Assembly (NCBI RefSeq): GCF_001299635.1
Contig: NZ_JRHN01000025.1
Coordinates: 28,207 to 92,206, forward strand
From: Clostridioides difficile
Lineage (GTDB): Bacteria; Bacillota; Clostridia; Peptostreptococcales; Peptostreptococcaceae
Length of the DNA: 64,000 bases
Direction of reading: 5' to 3'
The notes below the pieces were generated by a model that was not told where the DNA came from, searched no databases, and saw only the letters and a list, made by a program, of their open reading frames with translations. Position numbers and translations under genes: made by a program. Positions 46,483 through 55,552 of the stretch are shown here, one piece after another (the first letter of the stretch is position 1; every line of letters starts with the position of its first letter).

Positions 46483-47718
46483 ATGAAAATTCTTCATATA
46501 ATAACACAAAAACCAAATAGCACAGGTAGTGGTATATACTTATCTGGCATGATAAAAGGTTTTGAAAAGGTAGGTTACAGGCAAGCTGTAATTGCAGGGG
46601 TAGATGTGAATGATGATGTAAATTGTTTTCCAGATGATGTAAGCTTTTATCCAGTAAAGTATAATTGCGGAGAATTAAATTTTCCTGTTGTAGGCATGAG
46701 TGACTCCATGCCATATGAAAGTACAAGATATAGAGATTTAAATATAGACATGATAAACAGATTAAAACATCAATTTAAAGTGAATATAGATAGGGTTATG
46801 AATGATTTTAAGCCAGATATTATAATATGCCACCATTTATATCTCTTAACTGCATTTGTTAGAGAGATTGTAAAAGATATAAAAGTAATGTCTATCTGTC
46901 ATGGGACCTGTTTACGACAACTAAATACTATTGATTTAGAAAAAGAATATATAATATCAAATATTAGGAAACTGGACTTAATATTTGCTCTTCATGAAAA
47001 TCAAAAATATGATATTATAAGGACTTTTGGCATAAGTGAAAGTAAAGTAGTTGTAATTGGTAGTGGTTATAATGATGATATATTTTATAACAAACACTAT
47101 AAAAGAAAAGATGATAAAATAAAAATAGTATTTGCAGGTAAGATATGCAAATCAAAGGGACTAATTCCATTTATAAAAGCGATATCTAAATTAAAATATC
47201 ATGAAGATTTAATAGAAGTTAATTTTGCAGGTACTGGAAGTGATATCGAATCATATAATGAGATAGTTAAACTTGCAAGCAAGTCTCCATTCAAGATGAA
47301 TTTTCTAGGAAAATTGGAGCAGATAGACTTAGCTGAACTATTTAATAGGTCACAGATATTTGTGTTGCCATCGTTTTATGAAGGATTACCAGTTGTTGTT
47401 TTAGAAGCTTTATCTTGTGGTACAGATGTGATTACTACTGATATTCTTGGTGTTAAAGAATGGATTGGAAGCGAGATTAATAACTCTGGAAAGATAGAGT
47501 ATGTTCCTCTACCTTTTATGCAGAATGAAGGTATACCAAAAGAGGAAGAGTTGTATATATTTGAGAATAATCTGTATAATTCTATAGATACTAAAATACA
47601 ATCTTTGTTAAATGACTCAAATGAGAGGACATCTATAGATATGTCGAAAAAAACTTGGGATGGTTTAGTATATAGGATGAATGAAGTTATTTTAATGGAT
47701 GAAATGTGTTTGATTTAA
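46483..47718 (+). CDS. Family 4 (GT-B) glycosyltransferase
   Basis: 411 residues. The N-terminal half begins MKILHIITQKPNSTGSGIYL with a glycine-rich acceptor loop. The C-terminal nucleotide-sugar half has IVFAGKICKSKGL, NFLGKL, and the E-x7-E motif in YEGLPVVVLEALSCG. A retaining transferase that adds a sugar from an activated donor to an envelope or secreted product. It is cotranscribed with the PP2C-like gene and precedes a cell-wall protein gene. Acceptor unknown. Confidence 0.88.
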   Translation: MKILHIITQKPNSTGSGIYLSGMIKGFEKVGYRQAVIAGVDVNDDVNCFPDDVSFYPVKYNCGELNFPVVGMSDSMPYESTRYRDLNIDMINRLKHQFKVNIDRVMNDFKPDIIICHHLYLLTAFVREIVKDIKVMSICHGTCLRQLNTIDLEKEYIISNIRKLDLIFALHENQKYDIIRTFGISESKVVVIGSGYNDDIFYNKHYKRKDDKIKIVFAGKICKSKGLIPFIKAISKLKYHEDLIEVNFAGTGSDIESYNEIVKLASKSPFKMNFLGKLEQIDLAELFNRSQIFVLPSFYEGLPVVVLEALSCGTDVITTDILGVKEWIGSEINNSGKIEYVPLPFMQNEGIPKEEELYIFENNLYNSIDTKIQSLLNDSNERTSIDMSKKTWDGLVYRMNEVILMDEMCLI

Positions 47719-47817
47719 TACTATTTAATTTATAAAAAATGTAACTATTTTTACACTATTTTTAGGTGATTTTATATTATACTAGTACTAACTATATTTG
47801 TTTTAGGGAGGTAATTT

Positions 47818-48759
47818 ATGAGGTTTAGTAAAAAGATATTAGCGTTAGGTATTTCAGCATTATTGTTAAGTGCTAGTTTTCCAGTATCAATAAATGCGCT
47901 AGATAAGATTGAAAATATTCAAGGGGTAGATAAATATGAGACAGCTGGGCTTATTTCAGATAAGCAAGATTTTACAACAGCAGTTTTAATTAACTCTGAT
48001 TCTACGATGGTAGATGGTATCGCTGCTAGCGGTCTTGCAGGAGTAAACAATGCAGCCATTTTATTAACTAACAAGAATGATATACCAGAGGCAACATTGC
48101 AAAGATTAAATAGAGTTACTAAGATATATGTAATAGGTGGAGAGAATACTATAAGTAAAGATGTAGAAAAAATGTTACTTATGAGAAGAATGCAAGTTAT
48201 AAGAATTGATGGAGTAGATAGAGTAGATACAAGTTATAAAATTGCAGGTGAAATAGAAAAAATCAAGAGTAGTGATAAGATGTTTTTAGTAAATGGATTT
48301 AAAGATGAAGCTGATGCAGTGAATGTTGCATCTGTTGCGTATAGAGATGGTTCTCCTATAATATTGACAAAAGATATAGCTTCAGCAGAAGAAGATACAG
48401 ATTTAGACCCATTATTTGGTGTTTCTCCTGTTCCAGTGTATGCTATTGGAGGAGAGTCTACATTAAGCGATTACATAGTGAATAGATATAGAGCAACTAG
48501 AATTGGTGGTGTTGATAGATATCAAACTAATAAAAATGTAATTGAAAAGTTCTATAATGGAGCAAAAGAATTTTATGTAACAAGTGGAGATGATTTGGTT
48601 TATACACTAGTTGCATCACCACTTGCAAAAAATGTTCCTGTTGTATTGGTTTCAAATAAAAGTGATAAGAGTGTATTAAAGGGAGCTAATAAAGTAACAG
48701 CAATAGGTATAAGCGATAAGAATATTATAGAGCAGTGTCTGAATGCTGTAAAAAAGTAA
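47818..48759 (+). CDS. cwp25: CWB2-repeat cell wall protein (probably Cwp25)
   Basis: 313 residues. A signal peptide (1-27) is followed directly by three CWB2 (cell wall binding type 2) repeats covering the rest (for example IQGVDKYETA, IDGVDRVDTS, IGGVDRYQT, with KIYVIGGENTIS and PVYAIGGESTLS). CWB2 triplets anchor C. difficile S-layer family proteins to the anionic polymer PSII. No effector domain is present, unlike most Cwps. The gene name comes from memory of the C. difficile Cwp set. Ribosome site GGGAGG. Confidence 0.88.
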   Translation: MRFSKKILALGISALLLSASFPVSINALDKIENIQGVDKYETAGLISDKQDFTTAVLINSDSTMVDGIAASGLAGVNNAAILLTNKNDIPEATLQRLNRVTKIYVIGGENTISKDVEKMLLMRRMQVIRIDGVDRVDTSYKIAGEIEKIKSSDKMFLVNGFKDEADAVNVASVAYRDGSPIILTKDIASAEEDTDLDPLFGVSPVPVYAIGGESTLSDYIVNRYRATRIGGVDRYQTNKNVIEKFYNGAKEFYVTSGDDLVYTLVASPLAKNVPVVLVSNKSDKSVLKGANKVTAIGISDKNIIEQCLNAVKK

Positions 48760-48829
48760 TATAATGTTATCAGTAAAGTGAATATATATTACAAAATTAG
48801 TATATTATTTATAGTGGTATAGGTTATTT

Positions 48830-48870
48830 AAGAAACGCATTTTGTTTAGAAGAAATGCGTTTCTTTACTT
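48830..48870. terminator. Terminator between cwp25 and the GIY-YIG-like gene
   Basis: AAGAAACGCATTT pairs perfectly with AAATGCGTTTCTT, followed by T. It lies between convergent genes. Confidence 0.85.
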
Positions 48871-48884
48871 ATATCACATAGTTT

Positions 48885-49238
48885 TTATATAGAATAAATT
48901 TCATAAGAATTATCTTCTTTTAACTTTTCCAACCAAACCATCTCTAAAATATCTAGTTCTTCTAAGTAGTCTTTTTCAGTTTTATTATCATCATGTTTTA
49001 TAAGTTCTAAGATTTCGAATGTAAAAGCTTTTTCTCCATGTTTTTTCCAATCGTTATTTAAATCTTTTATCATACAAGACCCAGCACTAAGCTGAAATTT
49101 GAGGGAGTTAAATTTGCTTTTTAGGTCATTGCTCTTTCCCAGGTAAATCTTCTTGGTAATATCGCTTTTTATTATAAATACTCCAATGTCAAATTTCATT
49201 TCTTTATATAGTTGTTTTAATTCACGTTTTCTATCCAT
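48885..49238 (-). CDS. GIY-YIG-like protein with altered motif
   Basis: 117 residues. The pattern follows a GIY-YIG nuclease: GVF in place of GIY, then YLG in place of YIG, then SNDLKSKFNSLKFQL where the catalytic Arg would lie, and a Glu in FTFEILEL. The catalytic Arg seems replaced by Lys, so nuclease activity is doubtful. Monogenic. It could be a DNA-binding or decayed domain. Confidence 0.6.
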   Translation of the reverse strand: MDRKRELKQLYKEMKFDIGVFIIKSDITKKIYLGKSNDLKSKFNSLKFQLSAGSCMIKDLNNDWKKHGEKAFTFEILELIKHDDNKTEKDYLEELDILEMVWLEKLKEDNSYEIYSI

Positions 49239-49432
49239 GTTTTAGATTCCTCTTTTCATAATTTGTTTGTAATATGTAAATATAAAAATATATTACATGT
49301 TAATTATAAAGAGATTGATTTCAGATGTAAATAGTTTTTATAAATTTAATTATGAATTAATTGATATAAACAAAGTATATTAGCCTGATAAGTTTAGTAT
49401 ATATTTTATATTATATAAATATAAAAGAATAG

Positions 49433-49461
49433 TTGACATAGTAAAAATTATAGAATAAACT
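49433..49461 (+). promoter_or_regulatory. SigA promoter of the 49518 gene
   Basis: TTGACA (49433-49438), 17 bases, TAAACT (49456-49461), followed about 55 bases later by the start codon. Confidence 0.6.
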
Positions 49462-49517
49462 TAGAATGTAATAGTAAATTATAATTAAGTATTACATTGA
49501 GAGGAGGCACACTTATT

Positions 49518-50429
49518 ATGAATAAAAAAATAGAATTAATAGGAAATTTTGCAAGTGACTGGATTAAATATAGTGATTATGAATATAAAATTACTGAAGA
49601 AGATGAATTATATATAGCTCCAACTGAAGATGCTATATTTACTATGTATAATCCGTTTGATGTCGCAGATGACATAATAGTAGATATAATTTGTATAGGA
49701 CAAGAAGCATTGCAAGACATACCAAAAGAGACAAAAGAAATGAGATTAAAAAAAGAAGTACTTGAATTTGTAAAGAAATATGGATTGTTGGGATTAATTT
49801 ATTCAAGTGTATATAATAGAGACATAGTTGGAGAAGAAAGAGTACTAATGATTGAAAAGAATTATATTACAAAGGATAATATATTGAGTACTGATGAATA
49901 TGTAAATATGTTTATACCATTTGCAAGTGATGATGATGTGTATTTTAAGAAATACAGAAGAGGTATAGATGTATCAAAAAGAGAAGAGTCACCTAAGTTT
50001 TTTGGAAAGAGACCATTAATTTTAGATTTAGTATTTTCAAAGTTTTATACTGAACAATTAGACTGGATTGTAAGTTTTGCTAAGGATATGTGTAGACACT
50101 TTAATCAAGTTTGTGTATATAAAAACACATCCAATCTATTAACTGAAAGTGTTACTATCATGTCTGGAGGGTTTAATCCTCAAAAGATAGGTTTTTCCAT
50201 AAGTCAATTGGATAAACCAACTATTGCGTGGGAATTTGATTCTTTGAAGACTGCAATTGAGACTATATATGCGTTCGCAATTACAAGTGAGCCTCCTTCT
50301 TTAAATAAATGTAAGTATTGTGGTAAAATTTATATTCCTACAAATTCCAAATCTCAATATTGTTCACCTTCTTGTAGAAATTGTTCAAATGTAAAGAAAA
50401 GTAGAAGTAGAGCTAAAAAAGATAAATAA
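49518..50429 (+). CDS. Unrecognised protein with C-terminal zinc finger
   Basis: 303 residues from the ATG at 49518 (ribosome site GAGGAGG). The first 260 residues are mixed alpha/beta with no motif I recognise. The last 40 hold a zinc finger, CKYCGKIYIPTNSKSQYCS then CRNC, ending in a basic tail (KKSRSRAKK). This resembles the cysteine finger at the end of CGNR-like and DUF6076-like proteins, suggesting nucleic-acid binding. No partner genes. Function unknown. Confidence 0.6.
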   Translation: MNKKIELIGNFASDWIKYSDYEYKITEEDELYIAPTEDAIFTMYNPFDVADDIIVDIICIGQEALQDIPKETKEMRLKKEVLEFVKKYGLLGLIYSSVYNRDIVGEERVLMIEKNYITKDNILSTDEYVNMFIPFASDDDVYFKKYRRGIDVSKREESPKFFGKRPLILDLVFSKFYTEQLDWIVSFAKDMCRHFNQVCVYKNTSNLLTESVTIMSGGFNPQKIGFSISQLDKPTIAWEFDSLKTAIETIYAFAITSEPPSLNKCKYCGKIYIPTNSKSQYCSPSCRNCSNVKKSRSRAKKDK

Positions 50430-50553
50430 ATTAATAAAGATATCATTGCTTAGAGTTTAATTATAAATAACTGTAAAAAGGTAGTTATAGAAAATTATAT
50501 ATCTGAGTGATGGTATTTTTTTTGAAAAATTTGATTGAGATGTTAATTTTGAA

Positions 50554-50592
50554 TTGACAAAAACTACTTATAATAATACTATTATAAGTAGT
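50554..50592 (+). promoter_or_regulatory. SigA promoter with a 30-bp perfect palindromic operator
   Basis: TTGACA (50554-50559), 17 bases, TACTAT (50577-50582). A palindrome, ACTACTTATAATA (50563-50575), four bases, and its exact complement (50580-50592), covers the spacer and -10. A dimeric repressor bound here would shut the promoter. It precedes the two-gene DUF6323/DUF6179-like unit. No regulator gene lies beside it. Confidence 0.75.
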
Positions 50593-50674
50593 GAATGAAA
50601 CAATTTATACTAATTTAAATATAACATAAAAACACGAAAAAGTCAATAGAAAAATAAAAAAAGGAGAATTTTAA

Positions 50675-51109
50675 ATGATATCACCTATTATTTTGAGTTC
50701 TATGCACCAAGGCTTAAAAGAGATAGAAAGGAATGAATTGCTTGAAACTAATGAAGAATCTAAGGCGTATGGTTTAGCACTTTCAGAATCTGATGTAAAA
50801 GATATAATAACTTCAAGAAATTATACTTTAAAGGGATATGGCAGAATAGAGTTAGATATAAAAACTACAAAACAATTGATAGAAAACATATACAAATCAC
50901 AGTTTACAAATATAAACGATTATTTAGAAACTATTAATGATATGCAAGAAATTTTTTATTATTTAAAAAATGAAACTGATGATAAGATATGTGATAATGA
51001 AATTATAGAACTACTAGATGAACTTTATGAAAAATTTTCAGGAAATCTAGATAATGTAAGAGGAGAAGCAGATGAATTCGCAAAAAAGTTTAAGTTTGGA
51101 GAAGTTTAA
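50675..51109 (+). CDS. DUF6323-like protein
   Basis: 144 residues, mainly helical and acidic, with no membrane segment. The segment YGLALSESDVKDIITSRNYTLKGYGRIE is what suggests the DUF6323 family to me; the match is from memory. It starts behind AAAGGAG downstream of a palindrome-covered promoter and is followed after 22 bases by the DUF6179-like gene. Function unknown. Confidence 0.6.
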   Translation: MISPIILSSMHQGLKEIERNELLETNEESKAYGLALSESDVKDIITSRNYTLKGYGRIELDIKTTKQLIENIYKSQFTNINDYLETINDMQEIFYYLKNETDDKICDNEIIELLDELYEKFSGNLDNVRGEADEFAKKFKFGEV

Positions 51110-51131
51110 TCTATGATAGGAGAGAGTAGCT

Positions 51132-52643
51132 ATGTCAAATAATCTAAGCAATATTAATATAAATGAAAAAAATTTAATAAAAAATCAATATTCAATATCT
51201 TTGCTTAAGGAATGTCTAGATTGTAAATTAATAGACGAAAGAGAAGTATATAGCATACAGCAAGAAATATCTCTAATACTCATAGATTTAATTAAAAAAT
51301 ATACAAATGGTCAAAGTACATCAGTAAGGACAGAAGTTGCCGAAAAGTTGTTGATTTCATTATGGTATGCTATTGATGCATATATAAATAAGCTAGAAAA
51401 TTTAGAAAAGAGAGTTGTAGAGCTGACTGCTAAAAATATAAAAAACATGTATCTAGAAGGTATTAAAATATTAGAAAATGATTTAATTGAATTAGAGAGT
51501 TTTTATGAATTAATGATAAATAGAAAGTTAGATACCAACTCAATAGCCTATAATGATACTTTGGTAGAATTATCAAGTTTCTTTAAAAATTATGTTATAA
51601 AATTTGAAGCTCATGACGTTCCAGTGAGTATAGATTATCCATTGGCATTAGACGATATGGATGTTCAAGGTATCTATTATGTAAAGAATTATATCGAGAG
51701 TATAGACATAGAAAATAGGTTTTGTAATTTATTTAAGAAGAAAGATAGAGAAAAATTATTTTATGATTATGGAGTGACTTATAAAATAGATTGTGATGTT
51801 ATACTTATAAATTTATTTGAACTTATTATAAACAATTGTATTTTTTCTACGATTTTAGGCAATGAACCAACTAATTTAGAGATTTCAGAATATGAATATG
51901 AGTTTTTAGAAAGACAATTTAAAAGCATGTACAATAATAATGTTGAAGATGAAGTTATAGATTATGAAGAAAATAATATAATTGAACTGATTCAGGTGGA
52001 TAATAATTTAAATTATAATGATTTTGAAGAAATTAATAGAGAAATTAGGAAAAATAAAAAGATAACATCATTACTTATGAAAGCAATTGAAGTGCTGATA
52101 AAAAGATTAAACATAGAAGATGAAGTAATGATAAGATATATTAAAAGATATGAAAATATATTTATTGAATCTGTGCTGGGGTCAATAAGGGATGATATTT
52201 TTAAAGGTATGATAACTGTAAGTAGTAGTAAAAATGAGTCTTTAGAGAATTATATTATTGATGATGAAAGTAAATTAGATGATGAATCATTTAGAGAGGT
52301 ATTCAATAAAATATTAGATAGTACATCTATAGTTGAAAAAATAAAGATAATAAAGGAAAATATTAATGCAAAAAAAGATTTTATTGATATCCTAGAAGCT
52401 GAATGCTTATTTGAAGAAGAGTATTTAATGCTATTTTCAGAATTAAGCGAATTGGAATTGGCAATATTGGGTAGTGTTGTATTTTATGAAGATATGAGAA
52501 TGAAAGAAATCAATTTATTAGAGTTTTTAGTAAGTAAGAAATCTGAAACTACATCATGGAAGATTGAATATATTGATTTTATGAAGAAACAAAATGAAGG
52601 TAAGATACATTCTATAGAAAAATATATGAAACAAATTAATTAA
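51132..52643 (+). CDS. DUF6179-like protein
   Basis: 503 residues, almost entirely helical, no membrane segment, rich in Glu, Asn and Ile. The region FYDYGVTYKIDCDVILINLFELIINN suggests the DUF6179 family. No catalytic motif is visible. It is the second gene of a two-gene unit with the DUF6323-like gene (ribosome site AGGAGAG). The pairing of these two uncharacterised families recurs in clostridia as far as I recall, implying a shared role. Confidence 0.6.
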   Translation: MSNNLSNININEKNLIKNQYSISLLKECLDCKLIDEREVYSIQQEISLILIDLIKKYTNGQSTSVRTEVAEKLLISLWYAIDAYINKLENLEKRVVELTAKNIKNMYLEGIKILENDLIELESFYELMINRKLDTNSIAYNDTLVELSSFFKNYVIKFEAHDVPVSIDYPLALDDMDVQGIYYVKNYIESIDIENRFCNLFKKKDREKLFYDYGVTYKIDCDVILINLFELIINNCIFSTILGNEPTNLEISEYEYEFLERQFKSMYNNNVEDEVIDYEENNIIELIQVDNNLNYNDFEEINREIRKNKKITSLLMKAIEVLIKRLNIEDEVMIRYIKRYENIFIESVLGSIRDDIFKGMITVSSSKNESLENYIIDDESKLDDESFREVFNKILDSTSIVEKIKIIKENINAKKDFIDILEAECLFEEEYLMLFSELSELELAILGSVVFYEDMRMKEINLLEFLVSKKSETTSWKIEYIDFMKKQNEGKIHSIEKYMKQIN

Positions 52644-52724
52644 CAAAAAATTATGAATAAATAGAATGTTAGTATATAATATAATCTGTAAAGTATATCA
52701 AAATACATATATCTGGAGGGTATT

Positions 52725-54092
52725 ATGAAAGAATATATCATAAATAACATTGAAGAAATAAGAGAAGAGCTAATAGATTTGTCTAAAAAAATATGGGAAA
52801 ACCCAGAACTAGCTTTTGAAGAAAAGTATGCAAGTAACATTCAAAAAGAATACCTAAAATCAAAGGGGTTTGAAATTGAAGAAGTAGAAAATTTACCTAC
52901 TGGATTTATAGCGAGTTTTGGAAAAGGTAAGCCAGTGATTGGAATACTTGGAGAATATGATGCTTTACCAGAGTTATCACAATCTGTAAGTACAGAAAGA
53001 AATCCATTGGTAGAAGGTGAAGCAGGTCATGGATGTGGTCATAATCTATTAGGTGTAGCAGGAGTAGGAGCTGTTGTTTCTATAAAAAAATTAATAGAAG
53101 AAAATAAGTTTAATGGTACAATAAAATATTTTGGTTGTCCTGCTGAAGAAGAAGGGGGAGGAAAGACTTTCATGTGTGTAAATGGATGTTTTGATGATGT
53201 AGATTGTGCATTTACATGGCATCCTTTTGATATAAATGCACCTTGGCGAGGTGGAAGTCTAGCAAACTTATCTATTAAATTCAAGTTTAAAGGAATAACA
53301 GCACATGCAGCACAAGCTCCACATAATGGTAGAAGTGCACTTGATGCTGTTGAAATTATGAATGTTGGAGCAAATTATTTGAGAGAGCATGTGATTGACT
53401 CTATAAGAATGCACTATGTTATAACTAATGGTGGTGGAAGACCTAATGTAGTTCCTGGTTTTGCGGAAAGCTGGTATTTTATTAGAGGTAAAAAAGCAAA
53501 GGATGCAGAGCATGTTCTTGATAGATTAGTAAAAGTAGCACAAGGAGCAGCTATGATGACAGAAACTGAAATGGAGTATACAGTTACAGATGGAATATAT
53601 GATTATATACCAAATCAATGTCTGACTGATTTAGTTTACAATAATATGGTTTTTGTTGGTTGTCCTAAAGCTACTCCTGAAGAAGAAGAATTTGCAAAAA
53701 AATTATGTGATACTCTTACTAGAGAGGAAAGACTGGGTGTAGCAACATCATTCCAAAATGATAAATCTATTGTAGATAGTTATATACATCAGAGGATAGC
53801 TGATGGAGATAAAGATAAAGGGCTAGCAGGTTCTACTGATGTTGGAGATGTAAGTTATGTTATACCAGTGGCTCAGTTTGCAATGGCAGCATGGCCTGTT
53901 GGAATTGCAAGTCATACATGGCAGTCATGTTCATCAGCAGGTTCAAGTATGGGATTTTCTGCTATGATAAATTCAGCTAAAGTGTTGGCTTGTAGTGCTT
54001 ATGATGTATTTATGAATACTGAAATTATTGATGAAGCAAAAATAGAATTTGATAAATCATTGGATGGACAAAAATTTAAACCATTGGTATAA
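52725..54092 (+). CDS. M20-family amidohydrolase (AbgB-like)
   Basis: 455 residues. Metal and catalytic motifs of M20 peptidases: GEYDALPELS, HGCGHNLLG, and CPAEEEGGGKTFM. A dimerisation domain insert begins near FKFKGITAHAAQAPHNGRSA. The layout matches AbgB, the p-aminobenzoyl-glutamate hydrolase subunit, but no AbgA or AbgT homologue is adjacent, so the substrate is an unknown N-acyl amino acid or dipeptide. Ribosome site GGAGGG. Confidence 0.9.
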   Translation: MKEYIINNIEEIREELIDLSKKIWENPELAFEEKYASNIQKEYLKSKGFEIEEVENLPTGFIASFGKGKPVIGILGEYDALPELSQSVSTERNPLVEGEAGHGCGHNLLGVAGVGAVVSIKKLIEENKFNGTIKYFGCPAEEEGGGKTFMCVNGCFDDVDCAFTWHPFDINAPWRGGSLANLSIKFKFKGITAHAAQAPHNGRSALDAVEIMNVGANYLREHVIDSIRMHYVITNGGGRPNVVPGFAESWYFIRGKKAKDAEHVLDRLVKVAQGAAMMTETEMEYTVTDGIYDYIPNQCLTDLVYNNMVFVGCPKATPEEEEFAKKLCDTLTREERLGVATSFQNDKSIVDSYIHQRIADGDKDKGLAGSTDVGDVSYVIPVAQFAMAAWPVGIASHTWQSCSSAGSSMGFSAMINSAKVLACSAYDVFMNTEIIDEAKIEFDKSLDGQKFKPLV

Positions 54093-54126
54093 TCTTGATA
54101 ATAAAATATTTCTGGGGGGAATAATT

Positions 54127-54351
54127 ATGAGAGAAAAAATTGAAAAAGTACTTGAAGAAAAGATAAAACCAGTATTACAAAGAGATGGTGGGGATGTAGA
54201 GCTTATAGATGTAAATGAAAATGGAGTAGTTCTAGTTAAACTACAAGGTGCATGTAGTGGATGTCCAGGAGCAACTATGACAATAAAAGCTATTATTGAA
54301 AATGTTTTAGTTAGTGAAGTTCCAGGAGTAACTCAAGTATTAGGTGTTTAA
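54127..54351 (+). CDS. NifU C-terminal domain protein (Nfu-like Fe-S carrier)
   Basis: 74 residues from the ATG at 54127, behind GGGGGG. A complete NifU-like domain: PVLQRDGGDVELIDV and the CSGCPGA motif, whose two cysteines bind a [4Fe-4S] cluster between two subunits for delivery to apoproteins. It starts 34 bases after the amidohydrolase and may be cotranscribed, though the functions are unrelated. Confidence 0.93.
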   Translation: MREKIEKVLEEKIKPVLQRDGGDVELIDVNENGVVLVKLQGACSGCPGATMTIKAIIENVLVSEVPGVTQVLGV

Positions 54352-54403
54352 TAAATAGATTTTATATATAAGTGTACATAAATCAATTTAAAAAGTGATG
54401 TAT

Positions 54404-54448
54404 AAAAAGTGTGTAAGTGTATATTTAATTTCTTACACACTTTTTTTT
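54404..54448. terminator. Terminator between the NifU-like gene and hsmA
   Basis: AAAAGTGTGTAAG pairs with CTTACACACTTTT, followed by T8. It lies between convergent units. Confidence 0.9.
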
Positions 54449-54467
54449 AGATTCTATTATACATCCA

Positions 54468-54866
54468 TTATCCAGCCATGCCAATAAACATACCTATAAA
54501 GTATGGAATTAACCATATAGCCCACACAACTATACTAAACTTGTGGAAGAATTTTTTCTTTTCTTCATCATCTTTGTATAGAACAAAAGTAGCCCAACCT
54601 GCATGAAAAAGCATAAGCACGATTGCAAGAAGACCTGTTATACTATGAAGGCTTTGAGATAAAGCAGATTTTACATAGAATGTGTTACTATTAGCTATGT
54701 TACTCATGGTAAAGGTTCCTAATGTATCAAATATCAAACCAAGCCAAAATATGATTACATGTTTCTTCTTTAAAATTTTAGCCTTTCTTTCTCCAAATAC
54801 ACCTATAGTGTAGAAAATTAATGCTGATGTTATAAATACTATTGCAAGTATTAATTTAGAATTCAT
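54468..54866 (-). CDS. hsmA: HsmA, heme-binding membrane protein
   Basis: 132 residues with four membrane helices (5-22, 38-58, 73-95, 108-128). It matches the HsmA family, including FDTLGTFTMSNI, the SLHSITGLLAIVLMLFHAGWA helix pair with histidines, and WAIWLIPYFIGM. In C. difficile HsmA captures heme and helps use host heme against oxidative stress. It lies directly after the MarR regulator HsmR with a two-base gap, as in the described hsmRA operon. Confidence 0.9.
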   Translation of the reverse strand: MNSKLILAIVFITSALIFYTIGVFGERKAKILKKKHVIIFWLGLIFDTLGTFTMSNIANSNTFYVKSALSQSLHSITGLLAIVLMLFHAGWATFVLYKDDEEKKKFFHKFSIVVWAIWLIPYFIGMFIGMAG

Positions 54867-54868
54867 AA

Positions 54869-55303
54869 TTATCTCTCCTTTATCTTTGTTAATATATTTC
54901 TAAGATTTTTTACTAAGTCATTTAGTTCTTGTTCATCACAGTTTTTAAATATATCATTAAAACTTTCTTGCATTTTAGTTTTAAAGTTTGTTGCAAATTC
55001 AAGCCCTGTCTTCGTGAACTTAACATATGTATTTCTTTTATCCTCAGATTTTTTGAATTTTTCTATATAGCCAATATGTTCTAGTCTGCTGATTATACCT
55101 GAAACTGTACCTTTAGCTAGAGACATTTCATCACATAATTGTGATATTGTAAGTTCTTGATTATGAGCTATTAGCTTTATAACTATAATCTGTTGATGTG
55201 TTAATCCATTTTCTTTAAAATTTTCTTCTACTGTGTACATAGTTTTAGAATAGAGTTCTTTTAAAAGCATAGCTATTCTAAAACAATCATAATTAGTTTT
55301 CAA
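54869..55303 (-). CDS. hsmR: HsmR, heme-responsive MarR regulator
   Basis: About 144 residues. A TTG start at 55303 is chosen because AGAGGTG lies seven bases upstream; the GTG at 55312 is part of that ribosome site. The winged HTH includes LTISQLCDEMSLAKGTVSGIISRLEHIGYIE. HsmR is known to sense heme and control its own operon. The matching palindrome and promoter are at 55321-55366. It is divergent from the opp operon. Confidence 0.88.
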   Translation of the reverse strand: MKTNYDCFRIAMLLKELYSKTMYTVEENFKENGLTHQQIIVIKLIAHNQELTISQLCDEMSLAKGTVSGIISRLEHIGYIEKFKKSEDKRNTYVKFTKTGLEFATNFKTKMQESFNDIFKNCDEQELNDLVKNLRNILTKIKER

Positions 55304-55320
55304 TAAAATCACCTCTTAAA

Positions 55321-55366
55321 TAGTTTGCATAGAAACTAATATAATATAATTTATCAATATAGTCAA
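55321..55366 (-). promoter_or_regulatory. hsmRA promoter and HsmR operator
   Basis: On the minus strand: -35 TTGACT (55366-55361), 17 bases, -10 TATATT (55343-55338). Immediately downstream a palindrome, TAGTTT-n6-AAACTA (55321-55338), touches the -10 and covers the start site. This is the probable HsmR site. Confidence 0.75.
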
Positions 55367-55476
55367 CCTAAAAATTTACAATTTCATAATAAACGCTAGA
55401 GAATAGAACATAAAAATTTTATTTTAGGTATAAATAAAACAATTTGATGAAATTTTAACAATTTTTAAAAAGTTTG

Positions 55477-55505
55477 TTTACACAGTTAATAAATGATGCT
55501 AAAAT
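55477..55505 (+). promoter_or_regulatory. SigA promoter of the opp operon
   Basis: TTTACA (55477-55482), exactly 17 bases, TAAAAT (55500-55505). Transcription should start near 55512, leaving a leader of about 118 bases before the TTG start of oppB. Confidence 0.75.
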
Positions 55506-55552
55506 TAATTCATAGATAAATATTGAAAATTTAATTTGTTTAATGATAATAG

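Noticed and set aside
50563..50592. Palindrome as a PerR or Fur box
   Set aside because: It contains TTATAAT and ATTATAA, but they are six bases apart instead of one, and the perfect symmetry extends beyond the Fur-family core.
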